A stretch of DNA of 64,000 bases from Candidatus Ideonella esbjergensis. Its GTDB lineage: Bacteria; Pseudomonadota; Gammaproteobacteria; Burkholderiales; Burkholderiaceae_C. This document shows, in pieces, positions 18,237-30,844 of this stretch (its first letter is position 1; every line of letters starts with the position of its first letter). The notes beneath the pieces were generated by a model. It was not told the origin of the DNA. It worked only from the letters and a program-made list of their open reading frames with translations, and ran no database searches. The translations under genes were made by a program, and so were the position numbers. The stretch is taken from positions 558,001-622,000 of the forward strand of contig JADJLP010000015.1 of NCBI GenBank assembly GCA_016710065.1, given 5' to 3'.

Positions 18237-18884
18237 TCAGCCGCCCTGGGCCGCGATCTGCCGCAGCGCCTGCTCGAACACCTCGGGTGGCTGGCCGCCC
18301 GAGATCAGGTGCTTGTTGTTGATGATGATGCTGGGCACCGAACGTATGCCGGCCTGTTGCCACATGGTTTCGTGTTCGCGCACCTCGTCGGCGCAGCGGC
18401 CACTGTCCAGCAGCTCGGCGGCCGCAGCGGCGTCCAGCCCTGCCGCAGCGGCGGCCCTCAGCAGCACAGCGCGTGCGCCAGGGTTTTCGCCCTCGGTGAA
18501 GTAGGCCGCAAGCAGCGCATTCTTCAGTGCGCGCTGCTCGTCAGCCCCCAGCTCGCCGGCCCAGTGAAGTAAACGGTGGGCGTCGAAGGTGTTCCAGATG
18601 CGCGTGCGCTGGCCCATGCGCATGTCAAAACCCACGCCAGCCGCGCGCTCCTGGATGCTGGCTTGGTTGGCCCGTATCTGGTCTTCGGTGATGCCGTACT
18701 TGCGGCTGAGGTGCTCCGTCAGGTCTTCGCCCTCGTCCGGCATCTGCGGGTTCAGCTCGAAGGGTTCGAAGCGCAGCGCTATGGGGCCCAGGCTGTCGCC
18801 CACGCGTTCCAGGGCCAGTTCGAGCGAAGCCAGGCCGATGGCGCACCAGGGGCAGACCACGTCGGAAACGAAAGTGATGTTCAT
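18237..18884 (-). CDS. FrnE-like DsbA-family oxidoreductase
   Basis: 215 residues without a signal peptide, so cytoplasmic. The thioredoxin fold begins at MNITFVSDVVCPWCAIG with a CPWC active site, followed by a large helical insertion and a cis-proline region RSVPSIIINNKHLISGGQPPE. This is the FrnE / 2-hydroxychromene-2-carboxylate isomerase-like group. Members are thought to act as disulfide isomerases or polyketide/stress oxidoreductases; the substrate here is unknown. It is convergent with the hypothetical gene (4 bp apart) and divergent from a thioredoxin-like gene. Confidence 0.88.
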   Translation of the reverse strand: MNITFVSDVVCPWCAIGLASLELALERVGDSLGPIALRFEPFELNPQMPDEGEDLTEHLSRKYGITEDQIRANQASIQERAAGVGFDMRMGQRTRIWNTFDAHRLLHWAGELGADEQRALKNALLAAYFTEGENPGARAVLLRAAAAAGLDAAAAAELLDSGRCADEVREHETMWQQAGIRSVPSIIINNKHLISGGQPPEVFEQALRQIAAQGG

Positions 18885-18938
18885 GGCGATGGGGGTGGGG
18901 TGTAAGGAATGACCCGTTGGGTCGACTGAGAAGGTGTC

Positions 18939-18964
18939 AGGCCTCAGACTGAGCGCCTTTTTTT
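18939..18964 (+). terminator. Terminator-like stem-loop in the leader of the thioredoxin-like gene
   Basis: AGGC-CTCAG pairs with CTGAG-GCCT with one bulged C, followed at once by seven T residues. It lies 17 bp before the start codon of the gene at 18981 and has no same-strand gene just upstream that needs terminating. It may therefore be an attenuator in the leader, or a terminator of read-through from the genes ending at 18232. Only the structure is seen; the role is inference. Confidence 0.45.
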
Positions 18965-18980
18965 ACAGGAGACCGCACCC

Positions 18981-19373
18981 ATGCATTGCACCCGATTTGC
19001 ACGCCCCCTGCTGGCCACAGCCCTTCTGCTCAGCTCGGCCCTGGCGCAGGCGCTGACCCTGGCTCCGTACAGCGCCCAGGCCCTGGCCAAGGCCCAGCAG
19101 GCTGGTGAGCCGGTGGCCCTGCACTTCCACGCCACCTGGTGCCCCACCTGCGCGGCGCAGACCAAGGTGCTCAAGGCCATGCAGGCCGACGCCAAGTCGC
19201 CCAACATCACCGTGCTGGTGGCCGACTACGACAAGGAGGTGGCGCTGAAGAAGCAGCTGAAAGTGCAGCGGCAGTCCACGCTCATCGTCTACAAGGGTGC
19301 CACCGAAAAGGCCCGCAGCTCGGGCGAGACCCAGGCCGAGGCGCTGACGACGCTGCTGCAGTCGGCGCAGTGA
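18981..19373 (+). CDS. Periplasmic thioredoxin-like protein
   Basis: 130 residues with an N-terminal signal peptide (about 25 residues, ending ALAQA) and a thioredoxin fold with active site CPTC in FHATWCPTCAAQ. The motif HATWCPTC resembles the reducing proteins that take electrons from CcdA/DsbD. The next gene, 19 bp downstream, encodes just such a membrane protein, so the two should form a system that passes electrons from cytoplasmic thioredoxin to a periplasmic thiol. The final substrate (cytochrome c apoprotein, or a metal or peroxide reductase) is not shown. Confidence 0.88.
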   Translation: MHCTRFARPLLATALLLSSALAQALTLAPYSAQALAKAQQAGEPVALHFHATWCPTCAAQTKVLKAMQADAKSPNITVLVADYDKEVALKKQLKVQRQSTLIVYKGATEKARSSGETQAEALTTLLQSAQ

Positions 19374-19392
19374 CCTTGCATCCGCACTGACC

Positions 19393-20118
19393 ATGACCAC
19401 CCTGACCGAGGCCGGCCTGAGCCTGGCCGCAGGCGCGCTCACCACGCTCAGCCCCTGTGTGTTTCCGCTGCTGCCACTGGTGCTGGGCGGTGCGCTGCAA
19501 GGCCACCGCGCCGCGCCGCTGGCCATGGGCGCGGGCATGGCCAGCGCCTTCGCGTTGCTGGGCCTGCTGGTGGGTGTGGCCGGCGATGCCATCGGCCTGG
19601 ACCCCGGCCAGGTGCGCGTGGCCGGCGCCTGGCTGTTCATCGCCTTTGGCCTGGTGATGCTGGTGCCAGCACTGAACGAGCGGTTCACCGCCTGGATGTC
19701 GCCCCTGGCCAGCCGTGCCGACCATGCCGCCTCGGGCCTGGACCGCAGCTCGCTGCTGGGAGCCTTCGGGCTTGGCACGCTGCTGGGCCTGGTGTGGAGC
19801 CCCTGCTCCGGCCCGCTGCTGGGCTCGGCGCTGACGCTGGTGGCCAGTGAAGGGGGCGCCGCGCGGGGCACGCTGCTGCTCAGCCTGTTCGGCTTGGGCG
19901 CGGCCACGCCCCTGGTGTTGGCGGCCTATGCCTCGCGCGCCGGCTTTGGCAAGGCGCGCGGCTGGGTGTTGGCGCATGCCGACGTGATGCGGCGCGGGTT
20001 CGCGCTGTTGATGTTGCTGATGGGCCTGGCCATCCTCACCGGCACCGACAAAGCACTGGAAACTCTGGTGAACGAACGCCTTCCAGACGCTTGGCTGCAA
20101 CTGACCACGCGCATCTGA
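19393..20118 (+). CDS. CcdA/DsbD-type transmembrane thiol electron carrier
   Basis: 241 residues with about six membrane helices. The hallmark TLSPCVFPLLPLVLGG carries the first redox cysteine and VWSPCSGPLLGSAL the second, as in CcdA and the DsbD beta domain. It moves electrons across the inner membrane to a periplasmic thioredoxin, most likely the one encoded just upstream. The gene ends before a hairpin that it shares with the converging glp operon. Confidence 0.88.
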   Translation: MTTLTEAGLSLAAGALTTLSPCVFPLLPLVLGGALQGHRAAPLAMGAGMASAFALLGLLVGVAGDAIGLDPGQVRVAGAWLFIAFGLVMLVPALNERFTAWMSPLASRADHAASGLDRSSLLGAFGLGTLLGLVWSPCSGPLLGSALTLVASEGGAARGTLLLSLFGLGAATPLVLAAYASRAGFGKARGWVLAHADVMRRGFALLMLLMGLAILTGTDKALETLVNERLPDAWLQLTTRI

Positions 20119-20142
20119 AGGGTGGCGTGCGGCGTTCCGGTT

Positions 20143-20169
20143 CATGGCCAGGCAGTGCGCCTGGCCATG
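20143..20169. terminator. Hairpin between convergent ccdA-like and glpV genes
   Basis: CATGGCCAGGC and GCCTGGCCATG form a perfect 11-bp stem with loop AGTGC. It lies 24 bp after one stop and 13 bp after the other. No strong T tract is seen, so it is at best a weak bidirectional terminator. Confidence 0.6.
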
Positions 20170-20182
20170 GGCTGCACGGGCC

Positions 20183-21916
<1,734 letters not shown>

Positions 21917-21975
21917 GGTGTGTCTCCTCGAACGTTCAAACAACAGGGCTGCCCCGATCTGCGGTGGGACACCAC

Positions 21976-21997
21976 GGCCCCGGGGCAGGTCCGGGCC
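21976..21997 (-). other. Intra-operon hairpin between glpU and glpV
   Basis: A GC-only inverted repeat (GGCCCCGG opposite CCGGGCC, with one bulged base) lies between the transporter's membrane genes and its binding-protein gene. No T tract follows on the minus strand. Such hairpins often stabilise or process operon RNAs so that binding protein exceeds membrane subunits; that role is inferred. Confidence 0.45.
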
Positions 21998-22015
21998 GGA
22001 TTCCCGTTTTGAAAC

Positions 22016-22324
22016 TCAACCCTTCTTCATCACCAGCGCCAGGCTGAGCATGGACAGCACGAAGCTGACCCAGATGCTGGGTTCGCTCTCCAGGCTCAGC
22101 CACTGGGCGATCCAGCCGGCCATGCCCACAAACGCAAGGTTGATGTAGGCCGCGCTGAGCAGGCCGATGAACAGCCGGTCGCCGCGCGTGGTGGCGATGG
22201 GCAGAAAGCCCTTGCGCAGCGTGGTGGGCGACTTGATCTCCCACACCGTCATGCCCACCAGCATCAGCGCGATGCAGCAGAAGAACACTGCCACCGGCAG
22301 GGTCCAGACCATCCAGTCAAACAT
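22016..22324 (-). CDS. glpU: DUF2160 small membrane protein of glycerol transporter locus
   Basis: 102 residues with three hydrophobic helices, the first within MFDWMVWTLPVAVFFCCIALMLVG. It belongs to the DUF2160 family, found as the sixth gene of glycerol ABC transporter operons between the permease and binding-protein genes. It may be an accessory subunit; its precise role is not established. It lies 12 bp after the stop of glpQ. Confidence 0.85.
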   Translation of the reverse strand: MFDWMVWTLPVAVFFCCIALMLVGMTVWEIKSPTTLRKGFLPIATTRGDRLFIGLLSAAYINLAFVGMAGWIAQWLSLESEPSIWVSFVLSMLSLALVMKKG

Positions 22325-22336
22325 GGTGATGTCTCC

Positions 22337-23145
22337 TCAAACTCTGCCCATGGCGAAGCCCTTGGCGATGTAGTGGCGCACAAACCAGATCACGATCGCC
22401 CCGGGCACGATGGTAAGCACGCCGGCGGCGGCCAGCGTGGCCCAGTCCATGCCGCTGGCGCTGACCGTGCGCGTCATCGTGGCCACGATGGGCTTGGCGT
22501 TGACGCTGGTGAGCGTGCGCGCCAGCAGCAGCTCCACCCAGCTGAACATGAAGCAGAAGAAGGCGGTGACGCCCACCCCCGCCTTGATCAGTGGCAGGAA
22601 GATGGTGAGGAAGAAGCGCGGGAAGCTGTAGCCGTCGATGTAGGCGGTTTCGTCGATCTCGCGCGGGATGCCGCTCATGAAGCCTTCCAAAATCCACACC
22701 GCCAGCGGCACGTTGAACAGCAAGTGCGCCAACGCCACGGCAATGTGCGTGTCCATCAGCCCCACCGTGGTGTAGAGCTGGAAGAACGGCAGCAAAAAGA
22801 CCGCAGGCGGCGTCATGCGGTTGGTGAGCAACCAGAAGAACACGTGCTTGTCGCCCAGGAAGCTGTAGCGGCTGAAGGCATAGGCGGCGGGCAGGGCCAC
22901 GGTGATCGAGATCACCGTGTTGATGGCCACGTAGATCAGGCTGTTGATGTAGCCCGAGTACCAGCTCTCGTCGGTGAAGATGGTCTTGTAGTTGGCCCAG
23001 GTGAAGTGCTGCGGCCACAGGCTGAACGACGAGAGGATCTCTTCGTTCGTCTTGAAGCTCATGTTCACCATCCAGTAGATGGGCAGCAGCGCGAAGACGA
23101 TGTAGACGATAAGGAACAGCGAACGCTTCTGGAACCTGCCGGTGT

Positions 23146-23149
<4 letters not shown>
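22337..23149 (-). CDS. glpQ: Glycerol ABC transporter permease
   Basis: 270 residues with six membrane helices and the EAA-type loop typical of MalG-like permeases (EGFMSGIPREIDETAYIDG). It starts at the ATG 23149, overlapping the glpP stop by 4 bp. It should pair with GlpP to form the membrane channel for glycerol. The name follows the rhizobial operon and should not be confused with the E. coli phosphodiesterase GlpQ. Confidence 0.88.
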
Positions 23150-25108
<1,959 letters not shown>

Positions 25109-25112
<4 letters not shown>

Positions 25113-26191
25113 GCTGCAGCCCCCTGGCGCTGGGGCGCGCTCAGCAAATCGCCCCGCGCGTCAAACACATAGACCTGGGCGGGGCTCACGTGCAGCATGA
25201 TGGCCGCCCCCAGCGCAAAGTCGTGCACGCCGGTGAGCTGGGCCACCACCTCGCCCACGCTGCAGTGCACGTGCACGAAGGTGTCGGAACCCGAGATCTC
25301 GGCCAGCTCCACGGTGCCTGGCAGGGCCACGTCGCCGGGGCGGGGCTGCACGCGCAGCGCACTGGCACGCACGCCGATGGTCAGGGCCGGCGTGCCCTGC
25401 GCCGGCAGATGGGCTGGCAACAGCGGGCCGCCGCGCAACTGCGCGCCACCGTTGGCCGTATCGGCCGCCAGCAAGTTCATCGGCGGGTCGCTGAAGGCTC
25501 GCGCCACGCGGATGGACTTGGGCCTGTGGAAGACTTCGGCCGTGGGGCCGTACTGCAACAGCTCGCCCGCGTCCATCACGGCGGTGTAGCCGCCCAGCAG
25601 CAGCGCTTCGGCTGGCTCGGTGGTGGCGTAGACCACGGTGGAATCGCCGGCGGCGAAGAGCTGGGTCAGCTCCTCGCGCAGTTCCTCGCGCAGCTTGTAG
25701 TCCAGGTTCACCAGCGGCTCGTCCAGCAACATCAGCGGTGCGGTCTTGGCGAGGGCGCGGGCCAGGGCCACGCGCTGCTGCTGTCCACCCGAGAGCTCAG
25801 CCGGCAAGCGCTGCAAGAAGATGTCGATGTGCAGCTTGGCGGCCAGTGCCTGCACCTGGCTGGCAATCTCGGCCGCCGGCCGGCCGCTGAGCTTGAGGGG
25901 CGAGGCGATGTTGTCGTACACCGTCATCGACGGGTAGTTGATGAACTGCTGGTAGACCATGGCCACGTTGCGCTCGCGCACCGGCATGCCGGTGACCTCA
26001 GTGCCGTCCACGGCCACGCGGCCCGTGGTGGGCACATCGAGCCCGGCCATGATGCGCATCAGGCTGGTCTTGCCGGCCTGCGTGGCGCCCAGCAGCACGG
26101 TGACGGCGCCGGGCTGCGGCGCCAGGCTCATGTCGTACAGCCAGGTCTCGGCGCCCACGCGCTTGCTGATGCCATTGAGCGTCAATTGCAT
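25109..26191 (-). CDS. glpS: Glycerol ABC transporter ATP-binding protein
   Basis: 360 residues from the ATG at 26191. Walker A is unusual, GATQAGKTS (family norm GxSGxGKST), while the signature LSGGQQQRVALARAL is canonical and Walker B is LMLLDEPLVNLD. The H-loop position reads ATTEPAEAL, with a threonine instead of the usual histidine (THDQxEAM). Together with the odd signature in glpT this suggests an asymmetric heterodimer in which only one composite site is fully catalytic. The start lies 10 bp inside the glpD 3' end. Confidence 0.88.
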
Positions 26192-27792
26192 GGCGCTGCC
26201 TTCGGTGTTGTCTCGGTCATGTGCTGTTGCAGCCAGTCGTGTACCTGCTGGCGTTGGTCTTCGGTGGTGTGCAGGCCCAGCTTGCTGCGCCGCCACAGGA
26301 TGTCGTCGGCGCAGGTGGCCCATTCCTCGCGCTTCAGGTAGTGCAGCTCGGCCTCATGCAGGCCAGGGGCCACCTCGGTGCCCAGGTCGGCCAAGTCTTG
26401 CGCCGTGCCCAGCACCTCGCCCACGCGGGCACCGTAGGCGCGGGCCAGGCGGCGCGCCAGCGTGGCGGGCAGCCAGGGGTGGCGCACGGACAGTGCCAGC
26501 ACAAAGCGCTCGAAGTCCACGTCGGGCCGCTGCGCCGGGCCGATCCACGCGCTCAGGTCGCCGCCTGGCAGCACAGCGCCGTGGGTCCACGCTGCGCGCA
26601 CTTCGCCCAGCAGCCGGCCTATCTCGTCGGCCGCCTCTTCGGCCAGCTTGCGAAAGGTGGTGATCTTGCCGCCCCACACACTCAGCAGTGGCGCGCCCGA
26701 CGTGTTGGGCTCGAGCAGGTAGTCGCGCGTCACGGCAGAGGGGTCGCCCGAGGCATCGTCCAGCAGCGGCCGCACGCCCGAGTAGCGCCACACCACGCTC
26801 TCGGGGCGCACCGGCCGCTTGAAGTAGCGGCTGGCCTGCTCGCAGAGGTAGGCCACGTCGGCGGCGGTGACGCTGGCGTCGCGCGGGTCGCCATGCACTT
26901 CCTCGTCGGTGGTGCCGATCAGCGTGTACTGCTGCTCGTAGGGGATGGCGAAGATGATGCGCTTGTCGGGGTTCTGGAAGATGTAGGCGTGGTCGTGCTC
27001 GAAGCAGCGCGGCACCACGATGTGCGAGCCCTTCACCAGCCGCAGGCTCTTGGTGGCCAGCACTTCGTGGCCCGCCGGCCGGGCGGTGCCACGCAGAAAG
27101 CTCTCGGCCCAGGGGCCGGCGGCGTTCACCAGCGCACGGGCCTGCACGCTGCGCGTGCGGCCATCGGCGGCTTGCAAGCTGGCCGTCCAGCCACTGGCGT
27201 GGCGCTGCGCCAGGGTGACGCGGGTACGGGTCAGCAAGGTCGCGCCACGCTCGCGGGCGTCAATGGCGGTCAGCACCACCAGGCGCGCATCGTCCACCCA
27301 GCCGTCGGAATAGACAAAGCCCTGGGTGTAGCGATCTTGCAGCGGCGCGCCCACCGAGTGGGTGCGCAGGTTCACGCCCTCCGAGCCTGGCAGCACCTCG
27401 CGCTTGGCCAGGTGGTCGTACATGAAGATGCCCAGGCGGATGAACCAGGCCGGGCGCATGGCCGGGTCATGCGGCATCACGAAGCGCAGCGGCCACATGA
27501 TGTGCGGCGCGCTCTTGAGCAGCACCTCGCGCTCCAGCAGCGCCTTGCGCACCAGGCCGAACTCGTAGTACTCCAGGTAGCGCAGGCCGCCGTGGATCAG
27601 CTTGGTGGACGATGAGGACGTGTGCGCCGCCAGGTCGTCCTGTTCGGCCAGCACCACACGCCAGCCACGACCGGCCAGATCGCGCGCGATGCCGCAGCCA
27701 TTGATGCCGCCGCCCACCACGAGCACGTCGCAGTGCAACTCGGCGTCGGCCGACAAAGGGGTGTTCGCCGTGTCCGGCGAGGCAACAGGCAA
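26182..27792 (-). CDS. glpD: Aerobic glycerol-3-phosphate dehydrogenase
   Basis: 536 residues. The N-terminal FAD-binding motif is VLVVGGGINGCGIARDLAGRG, followed by SSSSTKLIHGGLRYLEYYEF, the classic GlpD signature. It oxidises glycerol-3-phosphate to dihydroxyacetone phosphate and passes electrons to quinone at the inner membrane. It is the first gene of the glpD-S-T-P-Q-U-V operon, divergent from glpR over 174 bp that hold GlpR-like half-sites. Confidence 0.95.
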   Translation of the reverse strand: MPVASPDTANTPLSADAELHCDVLVVGGGINGCGIARDLAGRGWRVVLAEQDDLAAHTSSSSTKLIHGGLRYLEYYEFGLVRKALLEREVLLKSAPHIMWPLRFVMPHDPAMRPAWFIRLGIFMYDHLAKREVLPGSEGVNLRTHSVGAPLQDRYTQGFVYSDGWVDDARLVVLTAIDARERGATLLTRTRVTLAQRHASGWTASLQAADGRTRSVQARALVNAAGPWAESFLRGTARPAGHEVLATKSLRLVKGSHIVVPRCFEHDHAYIFQNPDKRIIFAIPYEQQYTLIGTTDEEVHGDPRDASVTAADVAYLCEQASRYFKRPVRPESVVWRYSGVRPLLDDASGDPSAVTRDYLLEPNTSGAPLLSVWGGKITTFRKLAEEAADEIGRLLGEVRAAWTHGAVLPGGDLSAWIGPAQRPDVDFERFVLALSVRHPWLPATLARRLARAYGARVGEVLGTAQDLADLGTEVAPGLHEAELHYLKREEWATCADDILWRRSKLGLHTTEDQRQQVHDWLQQHMTETTPKAAPCN

Positions 27793-27835
27793 AGGGGGTC
27801 TCCAGCAATCTGTGGGGTGCGAAATCGCGGCGGGC

Positions 27836-27922
27836 CGCTTTCGTCTTTTTTCTTTTTACCCCGTTCAAAGTTCGTTTGCAATGGTGATTTCATATGTTTG
27901 AGTTCGTTTTGGTTCGTTTAGG
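27836..27922. promoter_or_regulatory. Candidate GlpR operator region between glpD and glpR
   Basis: Copies of TTCGTTT occur at 27871, 27903 and 27913, each preceded by G or AG, and a related TTTCGTCTTT at about 27838. The last two are exactly 10 bp apart, one helical turn. E. coli GlpR sites also centre on TTCG half-sites. The region is AT-rich and lies between divergent glpD and glpR, so repression of both directions by GlpR is likely. Binding itself is inferred. Confidence 0.6.
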
Positions 27923-27966
27923 CTCGCGACCGGGCGCTTCACAGCCCCTGCACAATCACAGCCACC

Positions 27967-28731
27967 ATGACCCCGAACCCCCGCCAATCCGAGTTGCTGG
28001 ACGAGGTGCGCGCCCGCGGCGCCGTCACCGTGGAAGCCCTGGCCGAGCGCTTTGGCGTGACCCTGCAAACCGTGCGGCGCGACGTGAAGCTGCTTTCGGA
28101 AGCCGGCCTGCTGGCGCGCTTCCACGGCGGCGTGAGGGTGCCCAGCTCCACCACCGAGAACATTGCCTACCGCCAGCGCGAGGCGCTGAACGCCGAGGCC
28201 AAGCAACGCATCGCCAAGGCCGTGGCCGCACGCGTGCCCAACGGCAGCTCGCTGCTGATCAACCTGGGCACCACCACCGAGGCCGTGGCTCGCGAGCTGC
28301 TGGGCCACAAGGGCCTGCGCGTCATCACCAACAACCTCAACGTGGCTGGCATCCTCTCAGGCAACCCCGACTGCGAGGTCATCGTCACCGGCGGTGTGGT
28401 GCGGCACCGCGACCGCGGCATCGTGGGCGCGGCGGCCGTCAACCTGATCCGCCAGTTCAAGGTGGACATCGGCCTGATCGGTATTTCGGGCATCGAGGCC
28501 GACGGCACGCTGCGCGACTACGACGTGCGCGAGGTGCAGGTGGCGCGCGCCATCATCGAGCACAGCCGCGAGGTCTGGCTGGTGGCCGACCACAGCAAGT
28601 TCAACCGCCCGGCGATGGTGGAAATGGCGCGGCTGGAACAGCTCGACATGCTGTTCACCGACGCACCGCCGCCGCGCCCCTTCGAGGCCCTGCTGGCCGA
28701 GGCTGGCGTGCAGATCGAAATCTCAGGCTGA
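27967..28731 (+). CDS. glpR: DeoR-family glycerol regulon repressor
   Basis: 254 residues. An N-terminal DeoR helix-turn-helix (RQSELLDEVRARGAVTVEALAERFGVTLQTVRRDV) is followed by an ISOCOT sugar-phosphate-binding domain with NLGTTTEAVAREL and the terminal VADHSKFNRPAMV. It matches GlpR, whose inducer in other bacteria is glycerol-3-phosphate. It is divergent from glpD and 10 bp before glpK, so its assignment is strongly supported by context. Confidence 0.93.
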   Translation: MTPNPRQSELLDEVRARGAVTVEALAERFGVTLQTVRRDVKLLSEAGLLARFHGGVRVPSSTTENIAYRQREALNAEAKQRIAKAVAARVPNGSSLLINLGTTTEAVARELLGHKGLRVITNNLNVAGILSGNPDCEVIVTGGVVRHRDRGIVGAAAVNLIRQFKVDIGLIGISGIEADGTLRDYDVREVQVARAIIEHSREVWLVADHSKFNRPAMVEMARLEQLDMLFTDAPPPRPFEALLAEAGVQIEISG

Positions 28732-28741
28732 AGGAGCCACC

Positions 28742-30235
28742 ATGAGCTTCATCCTCGCCTTGGACCAAGGCACCTCCAGTTCGCGCAGTATCGTGTTCGA
28801 CGCGCAAGGCCGCATCCAGGCCATGGCGCAGCGCGAGTTTCGCCAGATCTACCCGCAGCCCGGCTGGGTCGAGCACGACCCGATGGAAATCTGGCAGAGC
28901 CAGCTCGCCACCGCGCGCGAAGTGCTGGTGAAGGCCGGGCTCACCGCGCGCGACATCACCGCCATCGGCATCACCAACCAGCGCGAAACCACGGTGGTGT
29001 GGAACCGCCGCACCGGCTTGCCCATCCACAACGCCATCGTCTGGCAAGACCGCCGCGCCGAGCCGCTGTGCGCGCAGCTGCGCGAGCAGGGCCATGCCGA
29101 GCGCGTGCGCGCCAGCACCGGCCTGCTGATCGACGCCTACTTCTCGGGCAGCAAGATCCGCTGGATCCTCGACCACGTGCCAGGCGCGCACCTGGCGGCC
29201 GCGCAAGGCGAGCTGGCCTTTGGCACCGTGGACAGCTGGCTGTTGTGGAACCTCACCGGTGGCCACGTGCACGCCACCGACGTGAGCAACGCCGCGCGCA
29301 CCATGCTGTTCGACGTGCGCCACAACCGCTGGGACCACGAGCTGCTGGCACTGCTGCACGTGCCCGACAGCCTGCTGCCCCAGGTGCACCCTAGCAGCCA
29401 TTTGTTTGGCGAGACCGATGCCGCGCTGCTGGGGGCGCCCATACCCATCGGCGGCATGGCGGGTGACCAGCAGAGCGCGCTGTTCGGCCAGGCCTGCTTC
29501 AAGGCCGGGCTGGCCAAGAACACCTATGGCACCGGCTGCTTCATGCTGATGCACACGGGTGAGCGCTTTCAGCTCAGTGCCAACGGTCTCATCACCACCT
29601 CAACGGCGCAGGCCACGGCGCGGCCTGAGTTCGCGCTCGAAGGCAGCGTGTTCATTGGCGGCGCCGTGGTGCAGTGGCTGCGCGACGGCCTGAACGCCAT
29701 CAAGGGCAGCGCCGAGGTGCAGGGCCTGGCCGAGAGCGTGCCTGATGCGGGTGGCGTGATGGTGGTGCCGGCCTTCACAGGCTTGGGCGCGCCGTATTGG
29801 AACGCCGACGCGCGCGGCGCCATCGTCGGCCTCACGCGTGGCAGCACGATGGCACACATCGCCCGCGCGGCGCTGGAGAGCATCGCCTTCCAGAGCGCCG
29901 CGCTGCTGCAGGCCATGAGCCGCGACGCCGTGGCCGCCGGCGGCGCGCCGGTGACCGAGCTGCGCGTGGACGGCGGCGCCTGCGTGAACAACCTGCTGAT
30001 GCAGTTCCAGGCCGACCTGCTGGGCATCCCGGTGCAGCGCCCGCAGGTGATCGAGACCACCGCACTTGGCGCGGCCTACCTGGCCGGCCTGGCCACGGGT
30101 GTCTGGCACAGCACCGATGAATTGGCCAAGCAGTGGCAGGTGGAGCGCAGCTTCATCCCCACCATGCCGCGCGACCGCGCCGAGGAACTGATGGCGCGCT
30201 GGGAGCGCGCGGTGCGGCAGACGGTGGCTGTGTGA
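28742..30235 (+). CDS. glpK: Glycerol kinase
   Basis: 497 residues, the standard length. The FGGY-kinase start ILALDQGTSSSRSIVFD and the signature GTGCFMLMHTGE are present. It phosphorylates glycerol to glycerol-3-phosphate, the substrate of GlpD. An AAGGAG ribosome-binding site lies just before the ATG. It forms an operon with glpR and a HAD-family gene that overlaps its stop as GTGA. Confidence 0.96.
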   Translation: MSFILALDQGTSSSRSIVFDAQGRIQAMAQREFRQIYPQPGWVEHDPMEIWQSQLATAREVLVKAGLTARDITAIGITNQRETTVVWNRRTGLPIHNAIVWQDRRAEPLCAQLREQGHAERVRASTGLLIDAYFSGSKIRWILDHVPGAHLAAAQGELAFGTVDSWLLWNLTGGHVHATDVSNAARTMLFDVRHNRWDHELLALLHVPDSLLPQVHPSSHLFGETDAALLGAPIPIGGMAGDQQSALFGQACFKAGLAKNTYGTGCFMLMHTGERFQLSANGLITTSTAQATARPEFALEGSVFIGGAVVQWLRDGLNAIKGSAEVQGLAESVPDAGGVMVVPAFTGLGAPYWNADARGAIVGLTRGSTMAHIARAALESIAFQSAALLQAMSRDAVAAGGAPVTELRVDGGACVNNLLMQFQADLLGIPVQRPQVIETTALGAAYLAGLATGVWHSTDELAKQWQVERSFIPTMPRDRAEELMARWERAVRQTVAV

Positions 30236-30840
30236 GTGCCGTGAGCCAGATCACCACGCTCATATTCGACCTGTTCGGCGTGGTCATCTCGTTCGATGAC
30301 GACATCGTCACGAAGCGCCTGGCAAGGCACTGCGCGACACCCGAGTTGGCCTACCCTGCGCTGCGTGACATCGTCTCGCGACCAGCCCTCATCACTGGGC
30401 GAATCTCGTTGCGGCAATTGCACGAGCAACTGGTGGCTGAACACGGCCTGGCACTTGACCTGTCGGCATTTGAAGCGGCATGGTTGGAGCCCTACTCCCA
30501 GCCCATGCCGGGCATGGCCGAACTTATCGCCGACCTGTGCCAGCGCCACCGATTGGTGCTGCTGTCGAACGTCGACAAACACTACTGGGCCGTGGTGCTG
30601 CAAGTGCACCCAGAGCTGGCGCACTTCCAGACCTTGCTGACTTCCTGGGAACTGGGGGTGGCCAAGCCGGCCAGCCAAGGGTTCAAGCTGGCGATGGGGC
30701 GCGACAACCCGGCCAGTTGCTTCTTCATTGACGACAAGGCTGACAACATCAAGGCCGCGCAGGCCCTTGGTATCCGTGGACATCTGTTCCGAGATGCTCA
30801 GGGCCTGGTGCGGACGCTTGAAGATGTTGGCGTGAGGTAG
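30232..30840 (+). CDS. HAD-family hydrolase in the glpRK operon
   Basis: 202 residues from a GTG at 30232, overlapping the glpK stop. HAD motif I is TLIFDLFGVVISFDDD; motif II is LLSNVDKHYW; motifs III and IV read VAKPASQGF and CFFIDDKADN. This is a YihX/2-haloacid-like phosphatase group. Its place after glpK suggests a glycerol phosphate or related sugar phosphate as substrate, but nothing in the sequence proves it. A second GTG three codons on is possible as start. Confidence 0.82.
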   Translation: MSAVSQITTLIFDLFGVVISFDDDIVTKRLARHCATPELAYPALRDIVSRPALITGRISLRQLHEQLVAEHGLALDLSAFEAAWLEPYSQPMPGMAELIADLCQRHRLVLLSNVDKHYWAVVLQVHPELAHFQTLLTSWELGVAKPASQGFKLAMGRDNPASCFFIDDKADNIKAAQALGIRGHLFRDAQGLVRTLEDVGVR

Positions 30841-30844
30841 GCCG

